42,411 nt of DNA from Planctomycetaceae bacterium. GTDB taxonomy: Bacteria > Planctomycetota > Planctomycetia > Pirellulales > PNKZ01. Position 1 is the first letter of the stretch; the number at the start of each line of letters is the position of its first letter. Positions 10,622-19,396 of the stretch are shown one piece after another. The notes under the pieces are model-generated. The model worked only from the letters and a program-made list of their open reading frames with translations. It was not told the DNA's origin and searched no databases. The stretch lies in contig JAEUIN010000163.1 in assembly GCA_016793115.1 (NCBI GenBank), positions 1 through 42,411 of the forward strand. The letters run 5' to 3'. Made by a program: the position numbers and the translations under genes.

Positions 10622-11968
10622 ATGGCACGATGCACGCGTCGAAAGGCCTTGAAGTTGACCGCGAGCGGTCTCGGCTCGCTCGCTTTGGCCGACTTACTGC
10701 GGTTGGAAGCGGCTCACCCGGCGTCGCCCCGGCCGCGCGCCGACGCCTGTATCGTGCTCTTTCTCAACGGCGGTCCCAGTCATCTCGACATGTGGGACCT
10801 GAAGCCCTCGGCGCCGGAAGGCGTCCGCGGTGAATTCAAGCCGATCGCGACGAGCCTGCCCGGCTATCAGGTCGGGGAGCATCTGCCCAAGCTCGCTCGA
10901 CAAATACATCGCTTCAGCGTCGTCCGCTCGATGCACCATCGGGTGAACAATGCCCACGCCCTAGCGGTCTACACCGCACTCACCGGCCACGATCGCGGCG
11001 ATGCCAATGTCATCGTCGGCCAGGCCGAGAGTGACTACCCGACGCCGGGCGCCGTACTCGGCAAATTGCGGCCGCCGGTGAAGAACGCCGTTCCCCACGT
11101 CGTGTTGCCGTACAAGACGAAAGAGGGCGCCAACGGCCCGCCGCAGCCCGGCTTCTTCGGCGGCTTTTTCGGTCGCGGTAATGATCCGCTGTTCATCCTG
11201 AATGATCCCAACGCGCCCGGCTTCGGCGTACCCGAACTTTCGCCCCCCGGTGATCTCACGACCGAGCGGCTCGTCGGTCGACGTCGACTCTTGGCCGACT
11301 TCGCCCTCCGCGACGGCTCGGAAGCGTCCGACGGCAAGCGCTCGTTCGATGAGTTTCGTCAGCGAGCGTTCGACTTGTTGTCGTCGAGTTCCGCTCAACA
11401 AGCGTTGGAACTCGCTCGTGAAACGGAGGCGACGCGCGACCGCTACGGCCGCAATATCTACGGCCAGAGCGTGCTCTTGGCCCGCCGCTTGATCGAGGCC
11501 GGCACGCGGGTTGTCACCGTGAGTTGGGCTCCCGACGCCAACGCCACTTGGGACACGCACGGCGGCAACTTCACGAAACTCAAAGATACGCTGCTGCCGC
11601 AACTCGACGCGGCTTGCTCGAGTTTGGTCGACGATCTCGTCGACCGCGGCCTGTGGGACCGCACGATCGTGGCCGTGTTCGGCGACTTCGGCCGTACGCC
11701 GAAGGTGAACGGCAACGCCGGTCGCGACCATTGGAATTATTGCTACTCGCTGATGCTCGGCGGCGGCGGCTTCCGCGGCGGCTACGTTCACGGCGCGAGC
11801 GACAAAACGGGCGCGTTCCCGGCCCGCGATCCGCTCGGCCCCGGCGACGTCATCGCCACGCTCTACGACTCGCTCGGCCTCGACCCGGCGCAAATGGTCG
11901 CCGACCAACTCGGCCGCCCGCACCGACTCGTCGCTCGCGGCGACGTCGTTCGCGAGTTGATCGCGTAG
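10622..11968 (+). CDS. DUF1501 family protein, second copy
   Basis: A 448-aa DUF1501 protein. The leader TRRKALKLTASGLGSLALAD resembles a Tat signal with an RRK core. Hallmarks are CIVLFLNGGPSHLDMWDLKP, RSMHHRVNNAHALA, WDTHGGNF, FGDFGRTP, GRDHW and a C-terminal GRPHRLVARGDVV. The ATG at 10622 has GGGAG 6-7 nt upstream and places the leader at the N-terminus; the frame is open a further 36 nt upstream. Compared with the copy at 8099-9397 it is longer and has a Gly/Phe-rich insertion (PQPGFFGGFFGRGND). Unlike most family members, it has no DUF1549/DUF1553 gene beside it on its own strand. Function is unproven. Confidence 0.9.
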   Translation: MARCTRRKALKLTASGLGSLALADLLRLEAAHPASPRPRADACIVLFLNGGPSHLDMWDLKPSAPEGVRGEFKPIATSLPGYQVGEHLPKLARQIHRFSVVRSMHHRVNNAHALAVYTALTGHDRGDANVIVGQAESDYPTPGAVLGKLRPPVKNAVPHVVLPYKTKEGANGPPQPGFFGGFFGRGNDPLFILNDPNAPGFGVPELSPPGDLTTERLVGRRRLLADFALRDGSEASDGKRSFDEFRQRAFDLLSSSSAQQALELARETEATRDRYGRNIYGQSVLLARRLIEAGTRVVTVSWAPDANATWDTHGGNFTKLKDTLLPQLDAACSSLVDDLVDRGLWDRTIVAVFGDFGRTPKVNGNAGRDHWNYCYSLMLGGGGFRGGYVHGASDKTGAFPARDPLGPGDVIATLYDSLGLDPAQMVADQLGRPHRLVARGDVVRELIA

Positions 11969-12022
11969 CTCAACGCAGCGCGACTCCGGTCGCTCCTGCT
12001 CCCGGCTCGCCGGAAGAGAGAG

Positions 12023-13141
12023 CTACTTGGCCGGCGCGTCCCAGATCGCCACGCCCATTTGATAGCGCTCGTGATTCTCGACGCGTTTGGCATAGTAAGC
12101 CGTGATGATCTTACCGTCGGCCCGCTGCACGCTGCTTGGGTAGCCGCAATCGGATTCGAGCGTGTGGGCCAAGCGAATCGGCGGACTCCACGTCCGGCCC
12201 TCGTCGTCGCTCAACTTAGCGAGCACTCCGTAGCGATCTTTCACGCGATTGCCGTAGCTCAAGAGCAACCGACCGTCGGCCAAGCGCGTGAGGTGGCCGT
12301 TGATCTCGTTGCGGCCGGTGACGCGCTGCGGGCCTTGCCACGTCGCGCCGTCGTCTTCGCTGCGAAACAGCTCTACGGCGTCGATTCGCGCCGCGGCCAA
12401 CCATTGCTTGCCGCCGAGCGGAAAGACGGTCGTTTCATTGTGTTTCGGGCCGATCACGCCGGTGTTGCGCCAAGTCTTACCGTCGTCGTCGCTGCGGAAG
12501 TGCCAGGCTGTGTAGCCGGCCGTCTTGTAGTTCTTGGTCGGGTCGACGAGCTTGCCGCCGTAGCAGGACGTGTGCAAAGCTCCGTCTTCGCCGGCGTAGA
12601 TGTCGCCGAACGGGATATACGGCGTCCAGCCGGCTTCCGCTTCGGGGAACTCCTTGTGCTGCGTCCAGGTACGGCCGCCGTCGCTTGAGCGACACACCCA
12701 CACGGCCACGATGCCGTCGCGAAACGGCGTCTGTTTCGGCCGCTCCGGCTGTTTGAGATTGGTCCAGCCGGAACAAAGCACCAACAAATCGCCGTTCTTC
12801 GCCAAACCGGCGGCGACGTTCATGCGAATCGTGTTCGGTTCGTTGGGGCAGGGCTTGCCGCGCAGTTCCCACTTCGCGCCGTCCTTGCTCACCCAGCAAT
12901 CGACGTCCCCTTCCATCAAGCCGTGGGCCGGCTTGTTGTGGATGATCGCGGCGATGGAGCCGTCGGGAAGCTTCGTCAGGTTGGGCCAAGCGCAGACGTC
13001 GTCGACGGCGACGTAGCGCGCGATCGCAGGCGGCTGCGTTTCCGTTTCGACAACCGGTTTCGATACCGCGCCCGGTCGGTCGGCCGCGTTCAGCGTCAAG
13101 ACGTTCAGCAGCAAGACGACGGCGAGGAAGATGCGGATCAC
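12023..13141 (-). CDS. Secreted BNR/Asp-box (sialidase-like) beta-propeller protein
   Basis: Exported 372-aa protein: signal peptide (1-20, VVLLLNVLTLNAA) then a six-bladed-propeller type repeat region with four clear Asp boxes (SSDGGRTW, SDDDGKTW, SEDDGATW, SDDEGRTW). These define the sialidase/neuraminidase superfamily, but the catalytic Arg triad and Tyr cannot be assigned with confidence, so sialidase activity is not claimed. The GTG at 13141 is supported by AAGGAGG 5 nt upstream. It follows the DUF6807-like gene by 103 bp on the same strand and faces the DUF1501 gene across 54 bp. The pair suggests secreted carbohydrate-related functions. Confidence 0.85.
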   Translation of the reverse strand: MIRIFLAVVLLLNVLTLNAADRPGAVSKPVVETETQPPAIARYVAVDDVCAWPNLTKLPDGSIAAIIHNKPAHGLMEGDVDCWVSKDGAKWELRGKPCPNEPNTIRMNVAAGLAKNGDLLVLCSGWTNLKQPERPKQTPFRDGIVAVWVCRSSDGGRTWTQHKEFPEAEAGWTPYIPFGDIYAGEDGALHTSCYGGKLVDPTKNYKTAGYTAWHFRSDDDGKTWRNTGVIGPKHNETTVFPLGGKQWLAAARIDAVELFRSEDDGATWQGPQRVTGRNEINGHLTRLADGRLLLSYGNRVKDRYGVLAKLSDDEGRTWSPPIRLAHTLESDCGYPSSVQRADGKIITAYYAKRVENHERYQMGVAIWDAPAK

Positions 13142-13190
13142 GAACCCCTCCTTCTCGTAGATGCGATGCCGACACTAGGACGCAACGCCG

Positions 13191-13209
13191 AAGTCCCCTC
13201 GCTTGCGCT
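13191..13209. repeat. Dispersed repeat copy (shared with 28251-28269)
   Basis: The 19 bases AAGTCCCCTCGCTTGCGCT occur identically here and at 28251-28269, both times between genes and followed by a G-rich GGGGC. It is one arm of a palindromic intergenic element; here the other arm is not evident. Confidence 0.7.
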
Positions 13210-13244
13210 GCGGGGCCGGTTGCGCGACGGCAGGCCGAATGCTG

Positions 13245-14258
13245 CTATTTCGAGGCGGAATACTCTTCAAACGCCTTCGCGATCCCGGCGGCTTCGGCAT
13301 CGCCCTTGTGGAAGATCACGCGATAGCGGAGCGTAATTGATTCGCCGGAGCGAATCGTGGCGCCGCTCTCGTCTTTCGTGTCTTTGTCGAAGCTGGTCGC
13401 GCCGAACGGATTGGCCGCGAACAGTCCATAGGTGCGAACGTGCCACCGGGTCGGGAACCGGAAGCTCGACGGGTGATTCAGCACGGCGATGCCGAGTTGC
13501 TCTCCGCCGACGTTGCCGCTGTAGTCGACCCACGCGGCGCGTTGGCCCCAGGCGTCTTTGTCGGTCTTCCCTTCGCTCGAGAGAATCTTGCCGCCGTCCG
13601 GCTTATGGTCGACGTCCATCGTCGTCGGCACGCGCACGCCGAACGAACCTTCTTTGGTTTCGTTGAACGAGACGTCGCCGTTCGTGGCTTTGAGCGTAAT
13701 GTCGAAGTCGATCGAGCGCGATTCGCCTAAGTCGCGGAACGTCAGCGTCCGCTCGTCTTCCAGCAGTTTCTTGCCGTCGGGGGCGATCCAATCGTTGCGC
13801 GTCGCGATCACGGCCGCGCCGTCGACGACTTCATTTTTCAGATACTCTTTATGAACGATTTTGCCGTGACCGGTGTACTTCGGGTGACCGGGCTTCGCGG
13901 CGGGATTCACGGAGCCGTCGCCGGGGGCTTCCGCCCAGAAGTCGTAGCCGTTCACGTCGCCGTGCGTGAACCAAAACGAACGCTGGTGCGGGTGGTCTGT
14001 CTTCTCGCCGTCGACCCACTTGGTCGAGTAGGCCCGCGTCATTTCCTTGCCCGTGGGGCCGACGATCGGCCACACGAACGGCTTCGGCCCGTTGCCGATC
14101 ACATAATCGGCGAAGAGCTTGCCGTCGCTGAGCACGGCGATGCCGTGAATGCTTTTGTCGCGGGCTTCGAGCGTGAGCTTGCCTTGGGCGAGCGCGGCCG
14201 CCGGCGCTGCGGACAAAATCGAAGCGAAAAGAAGGACGAACGACGAGCGACGAAGCAT
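13245..14258 (-). CDS. Secreted PmoA-like (DUF6807) protein
   Basis: A 337-aa exported protein of the family annotated as PmoA-like or DUF6807, frequent in planctomycetes. After a signal peptide (1-24, AAPAAALA) the hallmarks are WPIVGPTGKEMTRAY, the His-rich DHPHQRSFWFTHGDVNG, DFWAEAP, and a C-terminal RWHVRTYGLFAANPFG. The family name refers to remote similarity to methane monooxygenase subunits; this is not evidence for methane oxidation, and no copper site is apparent. The ATG at 14258 begins the signal peptide; GAGG lies about 10 nt upstream. It is probably co-transcribed with the downstream BNR gene. Carbohydrate-related clusters often contain this family, a contextual inference only. 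Confidence 0.85.
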   Translation of the reverse strand: MLRRSSFVLLFASILSAAPAAALAQGKLTLEARDKSIHGIAVLSDGKLFADYVIGNGPKPFVWPIVGPTGKEMTRAYSTKWVDGEKTDHPHQRSFWFTHGDVNGYDFWAEAPGDGSVNPAAKPGHPKYTGHGKIVHKEYLKNEVVDGAAVIATRNDWIAPDGKKLLEDERTLTFRDLGESRSIDFDITLKATNGDVSFNETKEGSFGVRVPTTMDVDHKPDGGKILSSEGKTDKDAWGQRAAWVDYSGNVGGEQLGIAVLNHPSSFRFPTRWHVRTYGLFAANPFGATSFDKDTKDESGATIRSGESITLRYRVIFHKGDAEAAGIAKAFEEYSASK

Positions 14259-14354
14259 AACGGCGAGACCTCGCGGCAGGTGGGCGGGCGGGAGTTTACG
14301 GCAACTTGCCCGCCATCGTAACCGCCGCGCGCGCCGAAATCAAAGCGGGGCCGA

Positions 14355-15614
14355 TTATGGATAAAGCAGCGTCTTCGGTTCGCCTTGGACGAGCGCCCGC
14401 ACGCGAAACTCGCCGCCCGAGGTCGCCTCGATTTGCTTGAGGTCGTCGGCGCTGCCGATCGCGACGTCGTTCACACGCAGCAGCTTGTCGTCGCGCCGCA
14501 GTCCGATCAAATCGGCGATGCTTCCTTCATCGACGTCGTCGATGCGGAACTCGCCCAAATAGTCGATGCGGCCGGCGACGCCGAGCGGCACCGTCGAACC
14601 CGGCGCGGGTATGGAGATCACGCGCTCTTTTTGAACTGCCGGCATGAACACTAAGAGTTTCAACGCGCCGCCGGCGCGAATGCTTGCAACGCGGTAGTCG
14701 TCGAGCGTGCCGACGGCCATGTCGTTCACGCGGACGACGACGTCGCCGGCTTGCAGCCCGTAGCGAGAGCCGAGGCCGCCGACGGCGACCGCCTCGATTT
14801 GCAACGCCGATCGCCCGTCGGGAAAGAGATACGAGCCGATGCGGCAATCCAGCTTGGGCGCCGGCGGCCCGGCCGGCACCGCCGACGCTTCCGGCATCGT
14901 GGGGCGCATGACGAGCGTCGCGGCGATTTCTTCCGCGCGCCGCCGATCGATTTGTACGAGCCGGCCGCCGGCCTTGACGATGTAGTCGGTCGCCGACTCG
15001 CCGACGAGTTCCAACACTTCGCCTTGCGCCAGACTGAGAACCTGCCGACCTGCGGCTTCGACCACCTCGACGTCGGTGTCGACCAGCATACGCACTTGCC
15101 GACGTGCCGAATCGGCCAACTCCGTTCGGCGAACCGCTTCGGCCTGCTTGCGGGCCTCTTCGGCCGCGGCGACCCGCGCCGTTTCGGCCGCTTGCCACTT
15201 GCGAAAGTCGTCCGCCAGCGCGGTGCGCAAGGCGGTGATTTCGGCGAGATCGGCCGTCGCTTGGGCGTCGAGCAACTTGAGCGGCACGTAACGCCGCGAG
15301 TTAAAGGTCAGGCAAGAAACGCCGCCGCGCACCGATTCCGCTTCATAAGCCGCGCGGTATGTCATCCACTGGCCGTCGTCGGCCATGTAGCGCCAGGGGC
15401 GAACGTTGGTCAGTTCCAAAAACTTTTGCGCTCGCGCGGCGACGTCCGAGCCGGCGTTCGCGCGCAACAAGGCGTCGGCCGCTTCGCGCATTTGAGTCGT
15501 CGAGGGCGTCGGCGACGCGCTCGTCGTTTGAGCGCTCGCGGAATTCAACCCACTCAGCAACACCGCCGCCAACAACGCCTGCCCGCAGCGAACGATCGAT
15601 GGTCGATCGCGCAT
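14355..15614 (-). CDS. Exported SHD1-like, coiled-coil, tandem PDZ protein
   Basis: A 419-aa protein. A signal peptide (about 1-28, ending ASA-QT) precedes a segment at about 70-118 (RPWRYMADDGQW ... SRRYVPLKLLDAQ) resembling the SHD1 fold used widely in planctomycetes. A charged coiled coil (about 130-175) and an SH3-like strand region (about 175-235) follow. Two PDZ domains occupy about 255-335 (GLQAGDVVVRVNDMAVG) and 345-419 (GLRRDDKLLRVNDVAIG). No protease domain is attached, so it is likely a peptide-binding adaptor in the envelope. The ATG at 15614 has CGGAG 7 nt upstream and begins the leader; the frame continues upstream to 15764 without support. The SHD1 call is moderate, the PDZ calls firm. 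Confidence 0.82.
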   Translation of the reverse strand: MRDRPSIVRCGQALLAAVLLSGLNSASAQTTSASPTPSTTQMREAADALLRANAGSDVAARAQKFLELTNVRPWRYMADDGQWMTYRAAYEAESVRGGVSCLTFNSRRYVPLKLLDAQATADLAEITALRTALADDFRKWQAAETARVAAAEEARKQAEAVRRTELADSARRQVRMLVDTDVEVVEAAGRQVLSLAQGEVLELVGESATDYIVKAGGRLVQIDRRRAEEIAATLVMRPTMPEASAVPAGPPAPKLDCRIGSYLFPDGRSALQIEAVAVGGLGSRYGLQAGDVVVRVNDMAVGTLDDYRVASIRAGGALKLLVFMPAVQKERVISIPAPGSTVPLGVAGRIDYLGEFRIDDVDEGSIADLIGLRRDDKLLRVNDVAIGSADDLKQIEATSGGEFRVRALVQGEPKTLLYP

Positions 15615-15803
15615 ACGCCACTCCGCCGAATAATCACTTGGTGCCGAACACGAAATGAGAGGTCGGGATCCGAGAAATCGATCCAAACACCCCCAATCAT
15701 AGGAGTTTAACTCCCGGATTCGGCGGCACCAAAGCAAATACGCCGAGAAACGCCGCGCCGTCAAGAGCCGGCGAGTGTGCCGATTTTGTCGGCGGTTCTA
15801 AGG

Positions 15804-16616
15804 CTATTTCCGCGCGCTTTCGATGACCGGCCGGAGATACTCGCCGAAGGCGACCACCTGATAGGTGCCGAGTTGGCTTTCGATTTCGGCGATCCGGCGG
15901 CGTTCCGGTTCGCCGACATGCCACTGATAGCGATGTTCGGCCCGGAGGGTCGTCGACATCCCGGGCAGCAGGCTATGCCGCCGCATGCTCAGGTGTTCCG
16001 GCAATTGTTGGCGCGAGGCCAAGGCGTCGTTGAGCTTCAATCGTGCGCCGGGCGGAGGCGCACCCGGATTCACCATGGCGTTAAGTTTGGTCTGCCAAAA
16101 GATGAATTCTTGGTAGCGTTTGAGAAATGCATCGTTCTTCGGCGCGCACATTCTCACGCGGTAGTCGACGAAGTCGCTCGACAGCACCAACTCGTTCGTT
16201 TCCGGATCGAGACGCTCGGCAAACGTCGGGGCCGCGGCGAACTTCACGTAGCCCGATCCGGCGGCGAGCGCGCGCTCGCGGAGCTGATCGCAAAACTCGG
16301 TAAGTTGCTGCGTCGTGATTTCCGTCCGCAGTTTGCGTTCGCCGTCGAGCAAAAGAAAACGTCCCGGCGTGGCATCGAAGACGCATACCGCGTCGTGCTC
16401 CGAGAGCGAGTCGTAGACTTTGCCTTCGTGAAAAATCGTCGTGCTGCCGCCGATCTTCTTGTCGTCTTCGTCGAACACCGAGTTCTCGATGACGAACGAC
16501 GTCGGCGGCGACGGCTCCGCGGCGCGCCCGGTCATGCTCGTCGCCGCGAGCGCCAGCGCGAAACTCAAGCCGCGGAGCGCTTGTCCGACATGTTTCGGTG
16601 TTCCCACGGTCGGCAT
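15804..16616 (-). CDS. Exported protein of unknown function
   Basis: A 270-aa protein with a signal peptide (about 10-32, GLSFALALAATSMTGRAA). The mature part has a mixed alpha/beta pattern (SFVIENSVFDEDDKKIGGST, then GRFLLLDGERKLRTEITT) and an alpha-helical middle (LTEFCDQLRERALAAG). I recognise no characterised domain; the style matches planctomycete conserved hypothetical exported proteins. The ATG at 16616 is used because the signal peptide then starts near the N-terminus; the only SD-like sequence (AAGG) directly abuts it, so the start is uncertain, and the frame is open to 16721. It is divergent from the epimerase gene and 189 bp upstream of the PDZ protein on the same strand. Confidence 0.68.
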   Translation of the reverse strand: MPTVGTPKHVGQALRGLSFALALAATSMTGRAAEPSPPTSFVIENSVFDEDDKKIGGSTTIFHEGKVYDSLSEHDAVCVFDATPGRFLLLDGERKLRTEITTQQLTEFCDQLRERALAAGSGYVKFAAAPTFAERLDPETNELVLSSDFVDYRVRMCAPKNDAFLKRYQEFIFWQTKLNAMVNPGAPPPGARLKLNDALASRQQLPEHLSMRRHSLLPGMSTTLRAEHRYQWHVGEPERRRIAEIESQLGTYQVVAFGEYLRPVIESARK

Positions 16617-16792
16617 CCTTGCGGCACGAGGAGATTGGAGCGGCGTCGGTCTCGGCCGAGAGGGTAACGCAGCCTTGCGCTGAGGGTAAAGGCCGGTTAT
16701 GACGGCTGTAGAGGCCGGCACCGCCGGCGTCCGCGCGTTCGCCGCGTGCTAGATTTGACGGTGAAGACCATCCTTTGCAAGGAACCTGCCTC

Positions 16793-17743
16793 GTGGCGAC
16801 ACGTTTGTTTCTCGTAACCGGCGGCGCCGGCTTTATCGGCTCGAACATCGTCGACGCCCTCGTGCGTCGCGGCGATCGCGTTCGCGTGCTCGATAATCTC
16901 AGTACGGGCAACCCGGCGAATCTGGCCGGCGTTCGCTCGCAAATCGAGTTTATCGAAGGCGACGTCGTCGACCCGGCCGTGGTCGGGCGGGCGGTGGAAG
17001 GGGTCGACTGTATCTTTCACGAAGCCGCTCTGGCTTCGGTGCCGGCGAGCGTCGAGTCGCCGTTGGCTTCGCACGCCGCCTGCGCGACGGGCGTCGTCAA
17101 CGTGCTGGACTGTGCGCGGAAAGCCGGCGTGCGTCGCGTCATATACGCCGCGAGTTCGAGCGCCTACGGCGACACGCCGACCAGCGCAAAACGCGAAACC
17201 GATTTGCCTGCGCCGATCTCGCCGTATGCCGCGGCCAAGCTGGCCGGCGAGATGTACTGCCAGGCCTTCGCCGCGACCTACGGACTCGAAACCGTGAGTT
17301 TGCGGTATTTCAACGTCTTCGGACCGCGGCAAGATCCGGCCAGCCCCTATTCCGCGGTGATCCCGCTCTTCATCACCGCGTTGCTGGAAGGCCGTCGCCC
17401 GATTCTCTACGGCGACGGCAAGCAATCACGCGACTTCGTCTACATCGCCAACGTCGTGCGTGGCAATTTATTGGCGGCCGACGCGCCGGGCGTTTCCGGG
17501 CGTGTGATCAATATGGCCGACGGCCGCTCGACGAGCCTGCTGACGCTCTTGGAACTGTTGAACAGGTTTCTCGGCACAGATGTGCGACCGGAATTGAAGC
17601 CGGCCCGCGTCGGCGACGTCCGGGAAAGCATGGCCGACATCACGCGGGCTCGATCGCTGCTGGGCTATGAGCCGGAAGTCGACTTCGAAGAAGGCTTGCG
17701 TCGGTCGATCGACTATTACCGTACGATCGTGAGGAAGTCTTAG
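16793..17743 (+). CDS. NAD-dependent nucleotide-sugar epimerase (extended SDR, UDP-glucose/GlcNAc 4-epimerase type)
   Basis: A 316-aa cytoplasmic extended short-chain dehydrogenase. It has the nucleotide-binding GGAGFIGSN (Gly10-Gly16), the acidic DNLSTGN after beta-2, HEAALASVP, the catalytic Ser region YAASSSAYGD (120s) and YAAAK at 145-149. Family signatures LRYFNVFGPRQ and YGDGKQSRDFVYI match WbpP/GalE-like enzymes that epimerise UDP-sugars for polysaccharide or LPS synthesis; exact substrate cannot be read from sequence. I chose the GTG at 16793 because AAGGAA lies 8 nt upstream; a TTG at 16775 would include that SD in the coding region. It stands alone on the plus strand, convergent with the 149-aa gene only 9 bp away. 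Confidence 0.92.
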   Translation: MATRLFLVTGGAGFIGSNIVDALVRRGDRVRVLDNLSTGNPANLAGVRSQIEFIEGDVVDPAVVGRAVEGVDCIFHEAALASVPASVESPLASHAACATGVVNVLDCARKAGVRRVIYAASSSAYGDTPTSAKRETDLPAPISPYAAAKLAGEMYCQAFAATYGLETVSLRYFNVFGPRQDPASPYSAVIPLFITALLEGRRPILYGDGKQSRDFVYIANVVRGNLLAADAPGVSGRVINMADGRSTSLLTLLELLNRFLGTDVRPELKPARVGDVRESMADITRARSLLGYEPEVDFEEGLRRSIDYYRTIVRKS

Positions 17744-17752
17744 CGGCCTGCG

Positions 17753-18202
17753 TTACGCCGCCGGTCGCTCGCCGACGGCCAGAATGCAGAGCACGTCGAG
17801 CAGGGCGACCGCGAGCCGCGGATTGCGCGCCGAGCCGTGCTCCGTACACTCGTGCCATTTATTGAGCGCATGCTGCATGTAGGCTTGGCGCGATTCCTCG
17901 GCCAGCGAGCGATCGACCGCGCCGAGCGCCGCGGGCCAGAGTTTGCGCAATCTTTCCACGGCCGACTGTTTCCCCGCGATGGCCTCGAAGACGACGTCGT
18001 CGAGTTCCTCGAACCGTTCCAGCAGCGCGCGGTCGCCGAGCGGCAACGTCGCGGCGGGCGAGTCGCGCAATTCGTCGACGGCCGCGGGCGCGGCGCGGCT
18101 CTTGGAGCCTCGTTCGGCGTGCGAGCCGTCGCTCCGCAACACGTTGCGCGGCTCGTCGTCTTTCGAAACGCGGCGACGCCGCGGACCTCGCTCAGGTTTC
18201 AT
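17753..18202 (-). CDS. Unknown 149-aa protein, second gene of a coiled-coil operon
   Basis: A highly charged N-terminus (KPERGPRRRRVSKDDEPRNV, residues 2-21) is followed by a helical domain (LLERFEELDDVVFEAIAGKQ, then LRKLWPAALGAVD) and ends RLAVALLDVLCILAVGERPA. No signal peptide, membrane segment or named domain is recognised. The start ATG at 18202 lies 11 bp after the stop of the coiled-coil gene, with GAAGG about 8 nt upstream of it, so the two are almost certainly translated from one mRNA. The closing helix resembles a helical-bundle interaction surface. Function unknown; a partner role to the coiled-coil protein is inference. Confidence 0.75.
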   Translation of the reverse strand: MKPERGPRRRRVSKDDEPRNVLRSDGSHAERGSKSRAAPAAVDELRDSPAATLPLGDRALLERFEELDDVVFEAIAGKQSAVERLRKLWPAALGAVDRSLAEESRQAYMQHALNKWHECTEHGSARNPRLAVALLDVLCILAVGERPAA

Positions 18203-18213
18203 TCAGGCAGCCT

Positions 18214-19104
18214 TCAACCTTTCTCGCCGCCGCGGCGGGGGCGGTGTCTTGCTACGTCGCGTTTCACGGCCTCAAATTGGTTGAGCACGTCGTCGAACGG
18301 ACGCTCTTCGGAATGCGTCGGTTGCGGAGCGACATGCGCGCTCGCCGGCGAGTCGGCCGTCGTATCTCCCGCCGGCTTGTGTTCGAAAGATTTTCGCAGG
18401 CTGCGCAGCTCGTTGAGCCACTCGAGACGTTCGTCGGTGTAGCGCCGGACCTCTTCTTCACGTTGCTTGAGCAGATCCGACTCGCGCTGTTTGAGCCGGC
18501 GAACTTCGTTGGAAAGGCGATCGCGATCTTCTTGAGCCGTCGCCAGCCGATGCTGCAACTCCGCCAAGCCGGCCGCGTCGATCCGCGACGGCTCGCGACG
18601 CATTCGTTCCAATTCCATCTGCGCCGCCGATAGCTCCGAACGCGTTTCGGAGAGTTCCACGGCGACGTCGGCCAGTTGGCCGATCTTGCGCTGCGCGGAT
18701 TCCAGCTCGCATTCCATCACCCGCCGCTCTTGCATTAAGTTGTCGACTTCGTCGCGCAAACGCCGTAGCTCGTGGGCCTGTCGGCTCTCGACCGGGTTGC
18801 GGGCCATCGTGTCGAGGCGTTGTTTTTCCTCGCGGATTTCGATGGCGTGGGCCTGGGCCGACTCCACGAGGGTGTCGAGGTGCCCCCACTCTTCTTCGAG
18901 CGCCGTCCGCTCTTTGGCGAGCGATTCGGTTTGGAGAACAAGTTCGCGCTCGCGTTCGTCGAGCCGACCGGCCAGCAATTCGAGGCGTTCGAGCTGCGAG
19001 GCCAAGAAGGTCTGCAGATCGCGCTGTTTGCGGCGCATCGGTTCGAGCGCGGTGTCGATCTCGCGCAAGACAGACCGGTTCTCGGTCTGAGCATCGACGG
19101 TCAT
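18214..19104 (-). CDS. Long coiled-coil protein of unknown function
   Basis: A 296-aa cytoplasmic protein that is nearly all coiled coil from about residue 12 to 245, with heptads rich in Leu, Glu, Arg and Gln (LETELAL-type spacing; examples LELLAGRLDERERELVLQTE and VRRLKQRESDLLKQREEEV). The C-terminal 50 residues are low complexity (PAGDTTADSPASAHVAPQP) and end basic (RHRPRRGGEKG). No ATPase or motor domain is attached. The ATG at 19104 has no SD, and the frame extends upstream to 19422 through Arg-rich sequence that looks non-coding. It leads a two-gene operon with the 149-aa protein. A scaffold or cytoskeletal role is possible but unsupported. Confidence 0.8.
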   Translation of the reverse strand: MTVDAQTENRSVLREIDTALEPMRRKQRDLQTFLASQLERLELLAGRLDERERELVLQTESLAKERTALEEEWGHLDTLVESAQAHAIEIREEKQRLDTMARNPVESRQAHELRRLRDEVDNLMQERRVMECELESAQRKIGQLADVAVELSETRSELSAAQMELERMRREPSRIDAAGLAELQHRLATAQEDRDRLSNEVRRLKQRESDLLKQREEEVRRYTDERLEWLNELRSLRKSFEHKPAGDTTADSPASAHVAPQPTHSEERPFDDVLNQFEAVKRDVARHRPRRGGEKG

Positions 19105-19396
19105 AGGAGTGCGTCTAGGTGTGAGTCGAAGTGGCGGCGGAGCGTCAGTTCGGCGACCGGGCGTTCGCCGCTTCGTAACCGCCGGCGAAGCCCGGACCGC
19201 CGATGCCCGGTCGCCGCGACGGTAACGACGCGAACGGCCGAGACTCCGCCATCGCAAACGTAGGTCGCGTTTTCGCTGCGGGCAAACCACGCCGCCGCGG
19301 CCGACGCCGAGCGGCCGGCGGGAGTTCGCGTTGTAGCGATTTTTCCGATAGAATCGCGGGCGCTCGCCCCGCACCTCCGGCTTCCCGCCCTCGGCC

